Below the pieces are notes generated by a model, which worked only from the letters and a program-made list of their open reading frames with translations, was not told where the DNA came from and did not search any database. A program made the position numbers and the translations under genes. Shown one piece after another: positions 24,254-26,523 of a DNA stretch of 26,523 nt. How positions within the stretch are numbered: position 1 is the first letter of the stretch; each line of letters opens with the position of its first letter. The stretch spans positions 1-26,523 of the forward strand of contig JAHIMW010000211.1 in the NCBI GenBank assembly GCA_018896355.1, written 5' to 3'. Source of the stretch: Pseudomonadota bacterium (GTDB lineage Bacteria; Desulfobacterota; Syntrophia; Syntrophales; UBA5619).

Positions 24254-24301
24254 CTTGAGTTCCTTTTGCAGCTAAATATCCGTAAAGATACCGACGATTT
24301 T

Positions 24302-24330
24302 CATATACACTGTGCTATTGAAGGTTTCAA
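24302..24330 (-). promoter_or_regulatory. Sigma70-type promoter of the pilus assembly operon
   Basis: Reading leftward, TTGAAA (24330-24325, five of six) and TATATG (24307-24302, four of six) are separated by exactly 17 bases. The start point would be near 24295, leaving about 42 bases before the TTG start of the PilM-PilN gene. It lies beside a long inverted repeat. Confidence 0.5.
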
Positions 24331-24386
24331 GTCTTATTAGCGGCCATGAAGACCCCTTTGAGACGCATACAATAATCGAAACCTTT

Positions 24387-24523
24387 GAAAAATGGTTCGC
24401 CGCGGCTCAAAAATCTTTTCCGCCAAGAAAACAACGCGTCGCAATCATGATAGATTACAAACCGTTGACGTTATTTCTGGAAAGGCGGAAAATATTTGAT
24501 TCGCCGCTTGCGAACCATTTTTC
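24387..24523. repeat. 137-bp long imperfect inverted repeat
   Basis: The outer 14 bases of each arm, GAAAAATGGTTCGC (24387-24400) and GCGAACCATTTTTC (24510-24523), are perfect complements. Pairing continues through a second block ending in TTTTCCGCC (24416-24424) against GGCGGAAAA (24484-24492), with a two-base bulge and a few mismatches. A ~59-base loop separates the arms. This could be a MITE-like element, a structured leader RNA or the scar of an insertion. It lies directly upstream of the pilus operon promoter. Confidence 0.7.
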
Positions 24524-24536
24524 AGCGGTTATAAAG

Positions 24537-24556
24537 CTCTCACTGGAGAGTGAGAG
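24537..24556. terminator. Perfect 8-bp hairpin, possible terminator or protein-binding site
   Basis: CTCTCACT (24537-24544) and AGTGAGAG (24549-24556) form a perfect stem with loop GGAG. It lies 37 bases beyond the stop of the DUF3786 gene. No T-run follows on either strand, so intrinsic termination is doubtful. Confidence 0.35.
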
Positions 24557-24592
24557 GAATCAGCCTGGCCCAACTTTTCCTGAAAGGGATTG

Positions 24593-25174
24593 TTAATCTT
24601 CGACCCATTTGCCGATCGCATAGAGCAGCGCCAGCATCACACCCTCCAGGCTCATCTGCTCTTCGATGCTCTTGTCCAGAATCAGATGAACGTGGCTTTC
24701 AAATTCCTCATCTTTCTTCCAGAGAACGAAGATCAGCGGAACCCTCGGAAGCAGACGCAATTTTACGGCGGCGTCACCGTAATCCACCTTTTCTCCACCC
24801 AGTTTCTTCCCCTTTTCCAGAAACTTTTCTACACTGTTGTCAAACTTTTCGGCGATTTTGGGAAGAGGCAATTCATGCGAGGCCCGGAAGAAAAAAGTGC
24901 CGCCCGTCAACTGGTTCGGAGAAACCAGCAGATTGCTCAGCGGGATATCCCTGGCGCATGCCAGATGGTGGAGAAGAAACAGCGGTAAAAAATGGGATCT
25001 TCGCACCGGATCGGGACTGGAGATCACCTTTTTGTCGACATCCACGATAAACCGATCATTCATCACACGGATGCCGAATGTTCTGTTCTCGCCGTCATAC
25101 TCAGCCATTGCGCAAACGGCGACCTCTTGCGGAGACCGGTCCCGCAGGTTCTGCCAAAGTTCTTCTTCAATCAT
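24593..25174 (-). CDS. DUF3786-family protein
   Basis: A 193-residue soluble protein resembling DUF3786, a family of anaerobes with unknown function, sometimes next to Fe-S or corrinoid proteins. Supporting segments are the N-terminal 'ELWQNLRDRSPQEVAVCAMAEYD', a mid 'FIVDVDKKVI', 'LPLFLLHHLACARDIPLSN' and a 'LTGGTFFFRASHELPLPKIAEKF' stretch where DUF3786 usually has 'G-x-W-V-x-F-x-E-L-P'. The C-terminal part (KLRLLPRVPLIFVLWKKDEEF...ILFDKS-like) also fits. The frame opens at 25225, but the ATG at 25174, with AAGG seven bases upstream, is the better start. It is separated from the pilus operon by inverted repeats, so it is probably a separate transcription unit. Confidence 0.78.
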   Translation of the reverse strand: MIEEELWQNLRDRSPQEVAVCAMAEYDGENRTFGIRVMNDRFIVDVDKKVISSPDPVRRSHFLPLFLLHHLACARDIPLSNLLVSPNQLTGGTFFFRASHELPLPKIAEKFDNSVEKFLEKGKKLGGEKVDYGDAAVKLRLLPRVPLIFVLWKKDEEFESHVHLILDKSIEEQMSLEGVMLALLYAIGKWVED

Positions 25175-25468
25175 TGTCATACCTTGTGTAGAATTTTGCG
25201 GGTACGCTATTACAAAACAGATCATCCGTCAAGACAAACCGCCAACGGAAAGAATCCCCTTCGCCGATGCGGCGATATTCCCCATTCGGGACAAAGTCAA
25301 AAGGATGATCCGCATCTTGCGGCTGTCTCGACACAATATGTTGTAATGAATTCATATTTGCAAGAGGAAAGATCCCGAGCTTAACGATCATGCTGGAGAC
25401 GAGGGCTGCGGAAAGGGTCGATGGATAAGTTCCATCATCCCGACCTTAATCCTGATGGGTGACCCCAT

Positions 25469-25957
25469 TCAGAGGTCGTAAAGGGTTTCATCCACGCGGG
25501 GTTTCGGTTTCCGGCTTCCCCTTTTCCCTTTCCCTGCGATCAAAAAGGGCGCCTCCCCTTCGAGCAGGTCGCCCATCTCCTCTTCAATCCGGTCGGGGTC
25601 CTCACCCCTCTCCAGGCGATGGAGCGCCTCTTCCATACCGGATCCGAGGGAGATGCCCGTCGCGTCGGTCAGTTTCCGCATCAATTGCGCGGCCTGACGC
25701 GGGTCGTCCTCGTTGATCTTCTCCGCCTCTCCGGCAAGCATTGCCATCGCCTTCTCCATTTTCGCCTCGTCGATTGGGGGCATGTCATCGCCCGCCGGTT
25801 CCTCTTTTCCGCGGGAGACCCTGGCGAAGATCGACATCTGCCGTTTCAGCGGGCGCCGGCACACCGGGCAGGCGGGGATACGCGCCGTGTTCACGCCGCG
25901 GGAGAAAAAACTGAAAACGGTATTGCAGGGTTCGCAGTAGAATTCATAAATGGGCAT
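25469..25957 (-). CDS. FmdB-family zinc-ribbon protein with long C-terminal extension
   Basis: A 162-residue protein. The N-terminal 'MPIYEFYCEPC' with C8-x2-C11 and 'CPVC' with C30-x2-C33 form the zinc ribbon of the FmdB/CxxC_CXXC_SSSS family, often described as putative regulators. Ordinary family members are 60-110 residues. This one continues with a charged helical region (~60-135; DEAKMEKAMAMLAGEAEKINEDDPRQAAQLMRKLTDATG) and a basic tail. AGGAG lies five bases before the ATG at 25957. The gene is GC-rich like the left end of the window. The molecular role is unknown; nucleic-acid or protein binding through the zinc ribbon is a guess. Confidence 0.88.
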   Translation of the reverse strand: MPIYEFYCEPCNTVFSFFSRGVNTARIPACPVCRRPLKRQMSIFARVSRGKEEPAGDDMPPIDEAKMEKAMAMLAGEAEKINEDDPRQAAQLMRKLTDATGISLGSGMEEALHRLERGEDPDRIEEEMGDLLEGEAPFLIAGKGKRGSRKPKPRVDETLYDL

Positions 25958-26077
25958 GGTGTCTCCTGTTCCTTCTTACCGACCCGGACAAGCCGGAACC
26001 AAACCGCTTGGGTAAAAAACAGTCTATTGTCATGATGAATCAAGGGGTTACCGGATGATCATTCGATCGAGGGTATC

Positions 26078-26523
26078 CTAATCCTTTTTTCTGCAAACAT
26101 CAAGTGAACGGTGTCCCGCACCGCTCTTGTCCGGCGCCCCCTGTTGACCGCAGTGGGTCTCGGCGGTGAAGCCGATCGCCAGGACCGACAGCAGCGAGAA
26201 TACGATGATCAGCACAAAACCCGACCGATAGGCGGCCAAGCCGTAGATCCGGACGCCGCCGGCGACGGTTCCCCTCCAGGCCAGGTCCAGAATCCAGCCG
26301 ATGGCCGGCTGGAGGATCATGGCCCCGAGGATCGAACCCATATTGTACAATCCGCTGACCGTGCCGGCAAACCGGGACGGGACAGATTCCTTCACGAAGG
26401 CGAAGCCGATGGTCACGGACCCGCACGCCAGGCCGACGAGAATGACCATGGAGACGAGCAGCCAGATGGGGAGTCCGGGGAAGAAGAGGATCGGAATCCA
26501 GCAGAGCAATGCCACGACCGAAC
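26078..26523 (-). CDS. MFS transporter, C-terminal part (start outside the window)
   Basis: The reading frame enters from the right edge and ends at 26078. It encodes the last ~145 residues of a major facilitator superfamily permease, with about four membrane helices: 'ALLCWIPILFF', 'PIWLLVSMVILVGLACGSVTIGFAFV', 'GTVSGLYNMGSILGAMILQPAIGWILDL' and 'SGFVLIIVFSLLSVLAIGF'. The segment 'GLYNMGSILGAMILQPAIGWILD' matches helix 11 of MFS organic-acid or sugar carriers. A hydrophilic tail with a Cys-rich end (HCGQQG...DVCRKKD) follows. The substrate cannot be told from this part. It is transcribed in the same direction as the FmdB-like gene, 120 bases upstream of it. Confidence 0.85.
   Translation of the reverse strand, partial: SVVALLCWIPILFFPGLPIWLLVSMVILVGLACGSVTIGFAFVKESVPSRFAGTVSGLYNMGSILGAMILQPAIGWILDLAWRGTVAGGVRIYGLAAYRSGFVLIIVFSLLSVLAIGFTAETHCGQQGAPDKSGAGHRSLDVCRKKD

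Noticed and set aside
24312..24596. 94-codon plus-strand frame starting with GTG
   Set aside because: It coincides with the long inverted repeat and with the minus-strand promoter, has no ribosome-binding site and no family resemblance.

Overview
The window reads as chromosomal DNA of a Gram-negative anaerobe, most likely a Desulfobacterota/'Deltaproteobacteria' member of the Syntrophus/Smithella kind. This is an inference from gene content: an oxygen-labile two-subunit class I fumarase, anaerobic GlpABC, a DUF3786 protein, an FmdB-type zinc ribbon and a lipoprotein secretin. No rRNA, tRNA, CRISPR array or transposase was seen.

Layout. 1-7.5 kb is GC-rich metabolism: the degenerate 3' end of a D-Ala-D-Ala carboxypeptidase gene, a divergent RelA/SpoT-like protein, fumarase beta and alpha subunits (minus strand), and divergently glpA-glpB-glpC (plus strand) behind a near-consensus promoter. 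7.5-11.0 kb holds a hybrid sensor kinase/receiver pair without a periplasmic sensor, then a nucleotidyltransferase with a small partner. 11.3-14.3 kb holds two prepilin genes with an MntA/HepT toxin-antitoxin pair between them, a very strong terminator and a 144-bp symmetrical GC-rich repeat. 14.4-24.3 kb is an MSHA-like type IV pilus / type II secretion assembly cluster. Seven genes run leftward (PilM-PilN fusion, PilO-like, PilP/GspB-like, MshL-like lipoprotein secretin, MshE/GspE ATPase, GspF/MshG platform, ExeA/MshM ATPase with an SH3 domain). They converge on a rightward pair (lytic transglycosylase, MshN-like TPR protein). 24.3-26.5 kb has a long inverted repeat, a DUF3786 protein, an FmdB-type zinc-ribbon protein and the C-terminal part of an MFS transporter.

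How it fits together. GlpABC feeds electrons from glycerol-3-phosphate into the quinone pool and fumarase interconverts malate and fumarate. The pilus cluster carries the inner-membrane platform, motor, secretin and a peptidoglycan-cutting enzyme; the two prepilins are its probable substrates. No prepilin peptidase, PilT-like retraction ATPase or further minor pilins lie in the window. Base composition drops sharply between about 7.5 and 25.4 kb (hand counts of 60-base samples: about 65-67% GC outside, 42-50% inside). That low-GC block carries the two-component system, both nucleotidyltransferase modules and the whole pilus cluster, so it may be an acquired island.
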